A DNA stretch of 64,000 nt. It comes from Shewanella jiangmenensis (lineage in GTDB: Bacteria > Pseudomonadota > Gammaproteobacteria > Enterobacterales > Shewanellaceae). Under the pieces are notes generated by a model that saw only the letters and a list, made by a program, of their open reading frames with translations, was not told the origin of the DNA and did not search any database. The position numbers and the translations under genes were made by a program. This document shows positions 53,547-62,724 of this stretch, piece by piece (the first letter of the stretch is position 1; each line of letters begins with the position of its first letter). Location: the NCBI RefSeq assembly GCF_018596335.1, contig NZ_JAHEPS010000002.1:248001-312000 (forward strand). The letters run 5' to 3'.

Positions 53547-56021
53547 ATGACCAGATTTGAGCCCGGGCGCTGGTTTGTCAGTTTAAGATGGAAGCTGCTT
53601 ATCGGCGTGTTTTTTTTGATGACGGTGCTGACGCTGGTGCTGGGTAACTTTGCTATGCGTGAACTTGCGCGCCAGCAGCAGTTTTTGCTCGAGGAGCAGC
53701 AGCAGGCGCTGCAGCAAAATCTCAGTCACTCGGTTGCCGGTGTGGTCGACGATGCGGTTGCCACAGCGCACCAGCTGCTGCTGGTGGTGGGATCGGATTT
53801 CTTTGCTCCTGAAACCACTCAGAGCCGGTTTGAGCCGCTGTGGCAGGATCTACAGCTTGCCTGGGATCTGGAGGGTGTTGGCCGTATTGCACAGCCCGGT
53901 TACGGCGGTTTTTACCTAGGTCGGGTACCGGGCGATGACGAGTTTAAATGGTTCGATCGCTGGAGCCGCGCCAGTGTCCCCATCTGGCGCATCCACTGTG
54001 TGGATACCTGCGTTTTGCAGGTGCAGGTGCCTGTTCTTAATAATAAAACCCCGTTTCGCCTCTACCTTGAAATGGAGCTCACCTCGCTCATCACCAGCTT
54101 CCGCTACGAGCAGGACTTTGAATTGGCGGTACTCGGCGCCCTCGGCACCGGCAAGGAAGGCTCAGACTACTGGGGACGCAAGCTCTTTAATATCAGTAAT
54201 CGGGAGCAAAGCCTGCCGCTGCTCGAGGCAGTTGGCCAGGCCTGGGGCTGGCAGGAGCTGGTGTCCAAGCAGGAGCTGTTTGAGCTTGATACTAAGTCAC
54301 ATGCGCTGTGGTATTTTCCACTGGATGCCAGCGACAGTGGCCCGGGGATTCTGGTGATGTGGCAGCTTGATGAGTGGCATCATCTGCTTAAAGCCTTTCA
54401 GCAAAATATTCTCGGACTTTTGCTTATCACCCTGGTTGCCGCTGGGGTATTGATGGCATTGGTGGCCTGGTCGCCTATTCGTCGCCTTGAATTGCATACC
54501 CATACGTTGCCCATGATTGCCGAGCGGCGCTTTGAAGATGTGCGTACCCGCTTATTGCCCCGAAACACCCGTCTGTTGGATGAAGTGGACTTGATGGGAA
54601 GGGCGATGCTGAGCCTCAATAACCGTCTGCAGGATCTGGAACAGGACGTCGATGCCTACACCCGCGAGCTTGAGCGGCTGGCGATGCTGGATGTGCTAAC
54701 CGGCTTACCCAACAAGGCGATGTTAATTCACGAGCTTAACAAGGCCATTGCCTGTGTCGGCAGGGTGCACGACCGGATTGCGCTGCTGTTTTTGGACCTT
54801 GATGCCTTTAAGCGGATCAACGATGCGCTGGGTCACAACGAAGGGGATGAGCTGCTTAAAATTGTGGCGAGTCGCTTAAGTAACAGTGTGCGCGGCATGG
54901 ATACCGTGTTTCGTCAGGGCGGCGATGAGTTTTTGATTTTGCTCAGGGGCATACGGGATGAGCAGGATGTGCGCCGGGTAATTCACAAAATTTTTGCCGC
55001 GCTGCAGCAGCCGGTGGTGCTTGGCAATCACAAGCTGATTGTCACCACCAGTATCGGGGTTGCCATGTGCGACTCCCCCACGGTCAACGCCGAAGAGCTT
55101 ATCAAGTTCGCCGATTTGGCCATGTATCAGGCCAAGGATGCCGGCCGCTCCAATTTCCGCGTCTTTACCGACGATATGCTGCACAACGCCAATAACAGGC
55201 TGATGATAGAGCAGGATATCGGCATCGCCATCAATGAGCGGCAGTTGACCCTGTTCCTGCAGCCGATAGTGGCACTTAAAGATGGGCACATTAAAGGATT
55301 TGAGGCGCTTATCCGCTGGTTCCATCCAAGCCGTGGTCTCATTATGCCGGGCAATTTTATTCCCCATATTGAAGAGAGTGATGCCATCATCAAGGTGGGC
55401 AACTATGTGCTCGCCGAAGCGGTGGAGATACTCAAACGCCTGCGGCTGCAGGGTTGGGATGACATTTATATTGCGGTTAACCTGTCTGCCAAACACTACC
55501 TGACCCCGGGGCTTGGTGACTACATCAAGCGTTTGCTGGCATCCGCCATGGTGCCGCCGCAAAGCTTGCTGCTGGAAGTGACCGAAGAGAGCGTTATCGA
55601 GCAGGTCGACGAGGCGATGGAGGTGATGCGTGAGCTTAAGCTGCTGGGGCTTAGGATTGCCATTGACGATTTTGGTACAGGTTATTCCTCCCTGAGCTAC
55701 TTGAAACAGTTGCCATTCGATGTGCTTAAAATCGATCGCTGCTTTACCGCGGGAGTGCTGGATAACGGCGCCGATACCCACATAGTCACGACTGTGATTG
55801 ACCTTGCGCACCACCTTGGCCGCACCGTGGTGGCCGAAGGCATAGAAACCGAATTGCAAAGCGAGTTTCTGGATTCAGCCGGTTGCGAATTGGCGCAGGG
55901 CTACCTTTACTCAAAACCCATAAGTGAAGCCAAAACCCTCGACATTCTGATGGCGATATCCGCATCCCGCCTGTGGCCAAAAGGCGCCGATACCATACTG
56001 CTTGGGAAAAAAGTTGGATGA
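53547..56021 (+). CDS. GGDEF-EAL c-di-GMP enzyme, membrane-bound
   Basis: An 824-residue protein. TM1 about 15-35, a large periplasmic sensor (36-285), TM2 about 288-308, a HAMP-like linker, GGDEF (385-545), EAL (555-800). GGDEF residues 458-462 are intact, with an RGMD inhibitory site at 449-452. The EAL domain has FEALIRW (EAL at 586-588), NLSAKHY, DDFGTGYSSL and EGIET, so both synthesis and breakdown of c-di-GMP are possible. Third gene of an operon; the periplasmic domain may read out the upstream PstS-like protein. The start follows the previous stop closely. Confidence 0.93.
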   Translation: MTRFEPGRWFVSLRWKLLIGVFFLMTVLTLVLGNFAMRELARQQQFLLEEQQQALQQNLSHSVAGVVDDAVATAHQLLLVVGSDFFAPETTQSRFEPLWQDLQLAWDLEGVGRIAQPGYGGFYLGRVPGDDEFKWFDRWSRASVPIWRIHCVDTCVLQVQVPVLNNKTPFRLYLEMELTSLITSFRYEQDFELAVLGALGTGKEGSDYWGRKLFNISNREQSLPLLEAVGQAWGWQELVSKQELFELDTKSHALWYFPLDASDSGPGILVMWQLDEWHHLLKAFQQNILGLLLITLVAAGVLMALVAWSPIRRLELHTHTLPMIAERRFEDVRTRLLPRNTRLLDEVDLMGRAMLSLNNRLQDLEQDVDAYTRELERLAMLDVLTGLPNKAMLIHELNKAIACVGRVHDRIALLFLDLDAFKRINDALGHNEGDELLKIVASRLSNSVRGMDTVFRQGGDEFLILLRGIRDEQDVRRVIHKIFAALQQPVVLGNHKLIVTTSIGVAMCDSPTVNAEELIKFADLAMYQAKDAGRSNFRVFTDDMLHNANNRLMIEQDIGIAINERQLTLFLQPIVALKDGHIKGFEALIRWFHPSRGLIMPGNFIPHIEESDAIIKVGNYVLAEAVEILKRLRLQGWDDIYIAVNLSAKHYLTPGLGDYIKRLLASAMVPPQSLLLEVTEESVIEQVDEAMEVMRELKLLGLRIAIDDFGTGYSSLSYLKQLPFDVLKIDRCFTAGVLDNGADTHIVTTVIDLAHHLGRTVVAEGIETELQSEFLDSAGCELAQGYLYSKPISEAKTLDILMAISASRLWPKGADTILLGKKVG

Positions 56022-56055
56022 CGGGCCGAATTGCCTGCGGTTGTGTGACGATGCA

Positions 56056-56125
56056 GCTACGAGAGGGCGGTTGCGAGAGAACAGTTACGAGAGAGTAGTC
56101 GCGAGAGGGTAGTCGCGGGAGGGTA
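56056..56125. repeat. 14-bp tandem repeat, five units
   Basis: Units start at 56056, 56070, 56084, 56098 and 56112, with core g(t/c)(t/c)(a/g)cgagag; the last two are gtcgcgagagggta and gtcgcgggagggta. Confidence 0.85.
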
Positions 56126-56149
56126 GACTGCGCGAAGTCCGCGCAGTCT
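56125..56149. terminator. Hairpin between convergent genes
   Basis: A perfect 10-bp stem AGACTGCGCG/CGCGCAGTCT with a 5-base loop, followed by TTT on the plus strand only. Probable terminator for the GGDEF-EAL operon, though the T-run is short. Confidence 0.6.
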
Positions 56150-56179
56150 TTCGGCTGTTATCAGAGAGCGTGTGCTTAC

Positions 56180-57919
56180 TCAGGCGGCGATAGCAGGCGT
56201 GCTGTCCGTCAGAGCTTGTGAAGGCTCAGTTGCTGACTGTTGCTCTGGCTTGGATTTCGCGGGCTCGGATTTCGCGGGCTCTGAATTCACGGGTTCGGAT
56301 TTTACAGGCTCCGGTTTTACAGGCTCTGCATTTTCAGGTTCAACCTTTACAGGCTCAGCGTCGGCTGGCTTGGCGTCAGCTTGAGGCTCACTCACCGCTG
56401 CCGCGGGTGAGACAGCGGGCTCGGCCTGCTTTTCCTCAGCCTGTTCATTTCCGGCAGAAATCTGCTCCGTTTGCTCATTCCCAGCCTGCGCTTTCTCCGT
56501 TTGCTCATTCACGGCGGACTTCTGCTCAGTTTGCTGAGTCGCGGACTGAGGCTTGGCTGTGCCTGCTTCGTTGCCTGCCTCACTGACTGGGGCGTTGGTC
56601 GCCGTGGCGGGTTTTGCGGGCTGCTCCTTTTTCACTTTGGGCAGCAGGCTCATCATTTTATTGGCGATGTCGGTGTTATCCTGGGAGCCGTTGAACAAAT
56701 CCGCCGCAGGTCCCTGGGCGAACACCTGCACGTCCATGGCGGTGTGGCCGCCGGATGTCCAGCCGGTGTGGCTGCGCTTATCAATAATGGCCATAATGCA
56801 GGCCGCCAGCGCGTCCTGACCGTCGGCGCGGGCCTTGGTCAGCTCATCCCACTCATCACTTTCAAGCGCAAAACCCAGTGAAGCGATCAGCGGCTTGTGC
56901 CACTCTTCGCTGGCGAGGGCGGCGGCTGCCATGCTGTCGGGGCTGGCTTTGACGGCGCGAAGCAGCGCCGCGTCCCATTCATATTCGCCATCGGCGCCTA
57001 TGCTGAGGCCGCCGGTGTTGTGGTCAGCGGTTACCACCATCAGGGTATCGCCACGGCTTCTGACGAACTCTTCCACCACTTCAATGGCGCGGGCAAATTC
57101 GTCCATTTCGCCCATGGCGCTGACGATGTCGTTGTTATGGCCCGCCCAATCGATAAGGCTGCCTTCAACCAGAAGCACAAAGCCCTGCTCGTTCTGCGAC
57201 AGCAGCTCCAGTGCTTTGGCGGTCAGGGTAGACAGCTGTCTGGCGCCGGGGTTATCCACCGCCCATGGCAGCTGCACTTCAGCAAAAAGACCAATCACTT
57301 TGCCGCCGTTAATGGCCGACAGGGCATTCATGTCGGTGACGTGGGTGTAACCCTTGGCGATGAACTTACCAAGCAGCTCAGGGTCGAAATACTTTTGCCC
57401 GCCGCCCAACATTACCTGGGCGTCGCTATCAAGATAGGCTTTGGCTATCTCATCGTAGTTTTTGCGGCTTTCGTTGTGGGACAGAAACGCCGCCGGGGTG
57501 GCATGGTTTATCTGGCTTGAAACGGCGATGCCGGTCACAAGCCCGGCCTGACGCGCCTTTTCCATCAGCGTGGGCAGCGGCGCCTTGTCGACATCCACCG
57601 AAATGGCGCCGTTATAGGTTTTTTGACCCGTGGCAAGGGCGGTCGCCGCGGCCGCGGAGTCGGTTACGTAGCCTGACACAGGCGCCGGATAGGTCGTCGC
57701 CATCCCAACCAACAAACGGTCGAACACGGTTTGCTCGATTTCCTCGGTATCCGGATTGTCTTTGAAATAGCGGTACGCCGTGGTGTACGCCGGCCCCATG
57801 CCGTCACCCACCATGATCACCAGGTTTTTGGGTTTGGACGGCGCCTTGACAGGCGCGCCCTCGGCAATGGCAAACAGCGGGGTGGCTATCAGGGCTGCTG
57901 CCAGAAGAGTACGTAACAT
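56180..57919 (-). CDS. Alkaline phosphatase with repetitive C-terminal tail
   Basis: A 579-residue periplasmic enzyme. Signal peptide 1-19. Metal-binding VGDGMG (about 37-42), catalytic Ser88 in TDSAAAATAL, IDWAGHNND, TADHNTGG and GGHTAMDV are all present, so a two-zinc phosphomonoesterase is expected. From about residue 450 the protein becomes a low-complexity tail of Glu, Pro, Ala, Lys and Gln repeats (EPVKSEPVNSEPAKSEPAK), not part of the fold. ATG 57919 follows GAGGAAA. It starts 21 bases past gshB and may share its transcript. Confidence 0.92.
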   Translation of the reverse strand: MLRTLLAAALIATPLFAIAEGAPVKAPSKPKNLVIMVGDGMGPAYTTAYRYFKDNPDTEEIEQTVFDRLLVGMATTYPAPVSGYVTDSAAAATALATGQKTYNGAISVDVDKAPLPTLMEKARQAGLVTGIAVSSQINHATPAAFLSHNESRKNYDEIAKAYLDSDAQVMLGGGQKYFDPELLGKFIAKGYTHVTDMNALSAINGGKVIGLFAEVQLPWAVDNPGARQLSTLTAKALELLSQNEQGFVLLVEGSLIDWAGHNNDIVSAMGEMDEFARAIEVVEEFVRSRGDTLMVVTADHNTGGLSIGADGEYEWDAALLRAVKASPDSMAAAALASEEWHKPLIASLGFALESDEWDELTKARADGQDALAACIMAIIDKRSHTGWTSGGHTAMDVQVFAQGPAADLFNGSQDNTDIANKMMSLLPKVKKEQPAKPATATNAPVSEAGNEAGTAKPQSATQQTEQKSAVNEQTEKAQAGNEQTEQISAGNEQAEEKQAEPAVSPAAAVSEPQADAKPADAEPVKVEPENAEPVKPEPVKSEPVNSEPAKSEPAKSKPEQQSATEPSQALTDSTPAIAA

Positions 57920-57940
57920 AGGTTTCCTCACGCCCGGCGG

Positions 57941-58891
57941 TTATTGTTTGCCAAGACGGGCTTCGATGGCATTCATCAGCATGCCGGTAATGTCCACATC
58001 AAATGCCGCTTCGATTTCACGGATACAGGTTGGGCTGGTAACGTTAATCTCGGTCAGCTTGTCACCGATGACATCGAGGCCCACAAAAATCAGTCCGCGG
58101 CGTTTAAGCTCTGGGCCAATCGCCTTGGCGATGCGCCAGTCGCTTTCGGACAAAGGCTGCGCCACACCCCGGCCTCCGGCGGCGAGGTTGCCACGGGTTT
58201 CGCCCTGCTTGGGAATGCGCGCCAGTGAGTAAGGCACAGGCTCGCCATCCACCACCAGAATGCGTTTGTCACCGGCGGTAATGGCGGGAATAAACACCTG
58301 TGCCATGGCGTAGTTATTGCCGTGGTTGGTGAGGGTTTCGATGATAACGCCGAGATTTGGGTCATCTTTTTTGACGCGGAAAATTGAGGCGCCGCCCATG
58401 CCATCCAGAGGCTTTAAGATGATGTCGCCGTGCTCTGCATGAAAGTCGCGGATGCGGCCAGCGTCGCGGGTCACCAATGTGGTTGGGGTAAACTCGGCAA
58501 ACCAGGCGGTAAACAGTTTTTCGTTGGCATCGCGCAGGCTTTGGGGCTTGTTGACCACCAATACGCCGGCTTCTTCGGCCCGCTCAAGCATATAAGTGGC
58601 GTAGATATACTCGGTATCAAATGGCGGGTCTTTACGCATCAGAATGACGTCAAGGTCACTCAGCGGGCAATCCAGCGCGTCGCCAAGCTCATACCAGCAC
58701 TCGGCGTCCTGCATCACCTTGAGCGGGTGCATGCGGGCGCGGGCCTGACCATTGACCATGGCCAAATCCTGCATTTCCATATAAAACAGCGAATAACCTC
58801 GGGACTGCGCCGCCAGTAACATGGCGAAGCTGGAATCCTTCTTGATATTGATGTCGCTGATGGGGTCCATCACTATGCCGAGTTTGATCAT
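57941..58891 (-). CDS. gshB: Glutathione synthetase
   Basis: A 316-residue ATP-grasp ligase, the same length as E. coli GshB; it joins gamma-glutamylcysteine and glycine. Landmarks: KLGIVMDPISDINIKKDSSFAML, RKDPPFDTEYIYATY, ILKPLDGMGGASIFR, and EINVTSPTCIREIE. ATG 58891 follows AGAGGA. It sits downstream of rsmE, endA and sprT, as in many gammaproteobacteria. Confidence 0.97.
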   Translation of the reverse strand: MIKLGIVMDPISDINIKKDSSFAMLLAAQSRGYSLFYMEMQDLAMVNGQARARMHPLKVMQDAECWYELGDALDCPLSDLDVILMRKDPPFDTEYIYATYMLERAEEAGVLVVNKPQSLRDANEKLFTAWFAEFTPTTLVTRDAGRIRDFHAEHGDIILKPLDGMGGASIFRVKKDDPNLGVIIETLTNHGNNYAMAQVFIPAITAGDKRILVVDGEPVPYSLARIPKQGETRGNLAAGGRGVAQPLSESDWRIAKAIGPELKRRGLIFVGLDVIGDKLTEINVTSPTCIREIEAAFDVDITGMLMNAIEARLGKQ

Positions 58892-58919
58892 CTTCTGTCC
58901 TCTGAAGTGTGCGCCTGGG

Positions 58920-59651
58920 TCAGCCCAGATCGCCAAATTTCATTTGCAGTGCCGTGATAGCCGTTAAGGCTGCGGTTTCGGTGCGCAGCACCCTGGGCCC
59001 GAGCAGCACTTCGGTAAACTGGTGCTGCTCCGTCATGGCGATTTCCTCTGCCGACAGGCCGCCTTCGGGGCCAATGAGCAGGCGTATTCTGGTGGTATCC
59101 GCCTCCAGTCCCTGAATACCATGACTGGCACGGGGGTGCAGGTTAAGTTTCAGTGCCGAGGTTTGCTCGGCGCACCAGTCGGCAAGCTCCATCACGGGGC
59201 GTACTTCCGGTACTGTGGCGCGGCCACATTGCTCGCAGGCGCTGATGACGATTTTCTGCCATTGGGCCACTTTTTTATCGAGCCGTTCACCGGCGAGTTT
59301 TACGCCGCAGCGCTCGGAAAACAGCGGGGTAATGGTATTCACCCCAAGCTCCACCGATTTTTGCAGGGTGAAGTCCATCCTGTCGCCACGGGAAATCACC
59401 TGCCCCAAATGCAGGTTCAGCGGCGATTCGCTGTGGTTGTCGGTAACTGAAATGATGTTGACCGACATGGATTTTTTACCGGCAGTAATAATCTCGGCCA
59501 GATAGTCTTTACCATCACCGTTAAAGAGGCAAAGCTGCTGACCTTCAGTCATTCGCAGCACTCTGCCCACATGGGCAAAGCCGTCTTCATCAAGCTCCAG
59601 CACAGATGATTGAGACAGGGGAAAGGGCTGAAAAATTCTTGGAATTCGCAT
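58920..59651 (-). CDS. rsmE: 16S rRNA (uracil1498-N3)-methyltransferase RsmE
   Basis: A 243-residue SPOUT-class methyltransferase. It begins MRIPRIFQ; the knot contains [14 protein letters not shown] and [15 protein letters not shown], the SAM-binding trefoil motif. It methylates U1498 in the decoding centre. Between endA and gshB, 28 bases before the latter. Confidence 0.96.
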   Translation of the reverse strand: MRIPRIFQPFPLSQSSVLELDEDGFAHVGRVLRMTEGQQLCLFNGDGKDYLAEIITAGKKSMSVNIISVTDNHSESPLNLHLGQVISRGDRMDFTLQKSVELGVNTITPLFSERCGVKLAGERLDKKVAQWQKIVISACEQCGRATVPEVRPVMELADWCAEQTSALKLNLHPRASHGIQGLEADTTRIRLLIGPEGGLSAEEIAMTEQHQFTEVLLGPRVLRTETAALTAITALQMKFGDLG

Positions 59652-59668
59652 GCATAGTCCTGAATGGG

Positions 59669-60421
59669 TTAATCGGCCAGACGCTTATCGGCGCCAAGGC
59701 GCTGGCACTGGCGCTGCACAAAGGGATTATGGTTTCCCTGACGCTGTGCTATCAGTGCATCCCGTTGGCATTCAATAGTATCAACTGGATAGCTTTTATC
59801 CCATGCCTGAAACAATTTTAATTGGGCTGAGGCTATCCTGAGGCCATAGGTTTGCTGCATATACAGATAGCTGCGGGCGATTTGGCCACGGGTATGGGCG
59901 GGCGGCTGGGCGCGGCGGCCCTTGAAATCGATGGCCATATCGCATAGACCATATTGGCTGGCGCTCGCATTCCATTGGCTGAAACGGAAATTACTGCGAT
60001 CGCCATTCACTTCGCCAATGGCCGGTACCAGATTGTGCAGGTCGGCTTCCATTTTGACAAACACCGGGTCGGTTTTGGCGCAGCCCTTGCGGCCATCCTG
60101 CTGCCAGCACTGGCGCTGGTGGCCAAATTCCCACGCGGGCACTATGTGCTCCCACTCGATACGTCCGGCGCGGTTGGCATCTTTACGGACCTGATAACCG
60201 CAGCTTTCGAAATCCACTTCCCAGCGTTTGCCGTTGGGTTTTATGTCACAGCCGCAGTAAAAGCTCTGCATGGGTAACTTCTGGTAAATCTTCTGGGCGA
60301 CTTTTTTGGCTTCGGTGAAGCTCTCGGGATGCTGGCCGCGGGACTGACTGGCGGAGGCGCAGCTGGCGAGCAGCAGCGCAAGCACTCCGGAAAACAAGCT
60401 CTTAAGGGGCAATGACTGCAC
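59669..60421 (-). CDS. endA: Endonuclease I
   Basis: A 250-residue exported DNase. The core contains [22 protein letters not shown], the catalytic [11 protein letters not shown] (His of the beta-beta-alpha metal fold), and [21 protein letters not shown]. It degrades double-stranded DNA in the periplasm or medium. Eight or more Cys residues probably form disulphides. The signal region ([18 protein letters not shown]) has a lipobox-like end. GTG 60421 gives a sensible signal; TTG 60490 is an in-frame alternative. Confidence 0.93.
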   Translation of the reverse strand: MQSLPLKSLFSGVLALLLASCASASQSRGQHPESFTEAKKVAQKIYQKLPMQSFYCGCDIKPNGKRWEVDFESCGYQVRKDANRAGRIEWEHIVPAWEFGHQRQCWQQDGRKGCAKTDPVFVKMEADLHNLVPAIGEVNGDRSNFRFSQWNASASQYGLCDMAIDFKGRRAQPPAHTRGQIARSYLYMQQTYGLRIASAQLKLFQAWDKSYPVDTIECQRDALIAQRQGNHNPFVQRQCQRLGADKRLAD

Positions 60422-60584
60422 GGATACTGCCTGAACAAGGTGGGAAATTTCGGTGGCGGCGATGGTAAAACAAAGGACTGATGCAGGCAACTCACCAGCA
60501 AAGCAAGTGCGCAGCCAGGCAAGTTTACCCTGCCGGGCTAACGTTACTGCCGGTGCTCACTTTTAGTTGAACACAACAGGGCGC

Positions 60585-61181
60585 TCAGGCGGCGTCGGTC
60601 ACAGTGCTTTTGAGGTACTCGCCGCATTTGCGGCACAGGTAGCGGGTTTGATTGCGCACCACTTTATTGTGGCGTCTCACCGACAGCGCCACCTCACCAC
60701 AGCCGCAGCGGTAATTGATGCTGCGGCTCACGGCGCTGGTATCCAGGTTATGGGTGGTGCGTGGGCTTAGGCCAAACACTCGCCGCATAAGTTGCTGCCA
60801 CTCGCTGCCGTGGGGTTTGACTCTGCCATAAAGCTTATAAGCGAGGAGATGGCACAGCTCGTGGGGGATGACTTCGGTAAAAAAGTTATCCGGATTTTGC
60901 TCAAGCAGCGTGGGATTAAGGCGGATAAGGTTCAGCTCAAAATAGGCCATGCCAGCGGTTTTGCCGCGAATATCAAAGCGAAGAGTTGGCCGCATAAGCA
61001 TGATGCCAAGGCTCGCTTCAGCCCTGAGGCAAGCGCGTTCAAGCTGCAATTGTGCTTCTTCCTGCGCCGGGCTTGTCGGCGCCATAGACTCGGTGGCCAC
61101 TGTCTTTCGAGGCGCAGCACGGCGCGGCGCGGATACCGATTTTTTTAAAGATGATGCGCTGCGCTTAAACGGGGAGAACAT
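60585..61181 (-). CDS. sprT: SprT-family metalloprotease-like protein
   Basis: A 198-residue cytosolic protein. HELCH (107-111) is the zinc motif of the SprT domain, with HGSEWQQLMRRVFG after it. Four Cys (159, 161, 183, 186) form a C-terminal zinc ribbon. Related to the nuclear protease SPRTN, but the bacterial role is unclear. It lies upstream of endA as in E. coli. ATG 61181. About 40 basic, probably disordered residues precede the domain. Confidence 0.92.
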   Translation of the reverse strand: MFSPFKRSASSLKKSVSAPRRAAPRKTVATESMAPTSPAQEEAQLQLERACLRAEASLGIMLMRPTLRFDIRGKTAGMAYFELNLIRLNPTLLEQNPDNFFTEVIPHELCHLLAYKLYGRVKPHGSEWQQLMRRVFGLSPRTTHNLDTSAVSRSINYRCGCGEVALSVRRHNKVVRNQTRYLCRKCGEYLKSTVTDAA

Positions 61182-61208
61182 ATTGAGGAAAAGAGTGTCA
61201 GTGTGGTC

Positions 61209-61239
61209 GCGGGTCTCGCGCCATGATAGCGAGACCCGC
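61209..61239. other. Strong 11-bp hairpin upstream of sprT
   Basis: GCGGGTCTCGC and GCGAGACCCGC pair perfectly around a 9-base loop. There is no T-run on either strand. It lies 28 bases before the sprT ATG and 54 bases past the peptidase-like stop. Confidence 0.7.
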
Positions 61240-61292
61240 CCGAAACCGCCACGCTTTAGCTATGCGAAGCGGGTCAAAAATGCGTCCGCAGC

Positions 61293-62447
61293 TTACAGGG
61301 TCGCGGCTGCCAGCTCCACCATGGTGCGCACCTGCTCGGCGATGGCTTTGCTTTTCTCGCTGTCAACACCACTGATTTTCGGCGTGTGAATATGGCCAAC
61401 CGGGATCTTGAGGCCAAACTGGTTTTTCAGCAGTACGGCGCGGTAGGAGATTTCATTGGACAGATAACCACCGCCTGAGCCTTCCACCGAGGTGGCGCTG
61501 GTAAGCTCACCTAGGCTTTTGGCCTCAAACTCGCCTTTCTCGAGTGTGGTTATCTTGTGATTGTCATTGATTTTGAAGTTGCCGGGCGCTGCCTGCATGG
61601 CCGATGCTGGCAAAGAAAACTCAACAAATTCATCGCCCATCAGCGGCTTGCCATTAAGCATCGGGGCTATCGGGCGGCTTTTATTGGCGCCCGTGAGTAC
61701 ATTCAGGTTATCCGGCGCATCGGCGCTGCGGTTGCGGCCGGGGAAGCGTTCAAGGTCAAAATCTTCGCGGCCCATGCTCACGGTAAACACCGCCTCGATG
61801 GCGCGTTTGCGGTAAAGCGGCGTGAGCAGGGATTCAATCATGCCCTGATCGAAATCGGCAAACCGCACCGGGATCATCGCGGTTTCAATCTGTGCCTGTT
61901 TACCACCCACTTTGAAGCGATAGCCATCCAGCATCAGTGCGGTGATACCGGACGGGTTGCTTTGCTGAATATTGCGGTCAAGGAAGAAAGGGTCGAAGCC
62001 GGTGAGCAGAATGCGGATCTGGACATCGTCGCCAAAATGGATGTCTGACAGGCCGCGGGACGCGGTTTCGATGGCGCGCACTAAAATATCGCGCTGCCAG
62101 GGGGCAATGTTGTAGCCAACCTTGTCGTTTTTGGCCTGAGTTCGCATCATCAGGCGCGACCAATACAGGCTGCGGTCGTCTATGTTGCCGGACTGCACAT
62201 CCCGCACCGCCTGTTGCCACAGTCGTTCGCCCTGCGCTGCTGCCAGCTGGGTGACCTGCTTTTCATTCTGACTTTGGGCAAGTTTTTGCTGCAGTCCTTC
62301 GGTAAGACCATGATAACGCTGCACCACTGTGCCAAGCTCGGCGCTGGCCTTGGGCAGTCTCAATTCTTCGGCGTCGGCGCTGGCAAAGGAGGGCAGGCTT
62401 AAGCCAATCAGGGTGGAGGCCAGAAGGGACGGGAGCAATTTCAACAT
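61293..62447 (-). CDS. Exported pyroglutamyl-peptidase-like protein (C15 fold), Cys replaced
   Basis: A 384-residue protein with a signal peptide ending SFASADA. The fold region resembles pyroglutamyl peptidase I: ILLTGFDPFFLDRNIQQSNPSG, VFTVSMGREDFDLERF with the probable catalytic Glu233, and a closing GHIHTPKI with a catalytic-type His (352 or 354). Where the family has AGT(F/Y)VCN, this protein has GGGYLSNEISY, so Ser330 stands at the nucleophile position. It is also larger than normal (about 215) and exported, while classical Pcp is cytosolic. It may be an altered or inactive peptidase. Confidence 0.72.
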   Translation of the reverse strand: MLKLLPSLLASTLIGLSLPSFASADAEELRLPKASAELGTVVQRYHGLTEGLQQKLAQSQNEKQVTQLAAAQGERLWQQAVRDVQSGNIDDRSLYWSRLMMRTQAKNDKVGYNIAPWQRDILVRAIETASRGLSDIHFGDDVQIRILLTGFDPFFLDRNIQQSNPSGITALMLDGYRFKVGGKQAQIETAMIPVRFADFDQGMIESLLTPLYRKRAIEAVFTVSMGREDFDLERFPGRNRSADAPDNLNVLTGANKSRPIAPMLNGKPLMGDEFVEFSLPASAMQAAPGNFKINDNHKITTLEKGEFEAKSLGELTSATSVEGSGGGYLSNEISYRAVLLKNQFGLKIPVGHIHTPKISGVDSEKSKAIAEQVRTMVELAAATL

Positions 62448-62724
62448 GGAACTTCCTTAATTCTGTGTGACTTCTTGTTTTATTTTTCGGTATGACCAGG
62501 GCTAAGACCGGGCTGCTGTTGTCAATGATGTCAGTAAGGATGGCTGACTGTGCGGCCGGGCGCGTAAGCGGCGCGTCGATATGGGTACCACAGGAGCGGT
62601 GAAAATGCGAGTTTGGTGGCTTGCCTGCGCAGTTTTGCGGAGCCATTTGAGGCGCTAATTCAAAGGCCGCGTCCAACGGCAATATTCAACGGCACATTTA
62701 AAGACCAGATGCAAAGGCCTCGGC

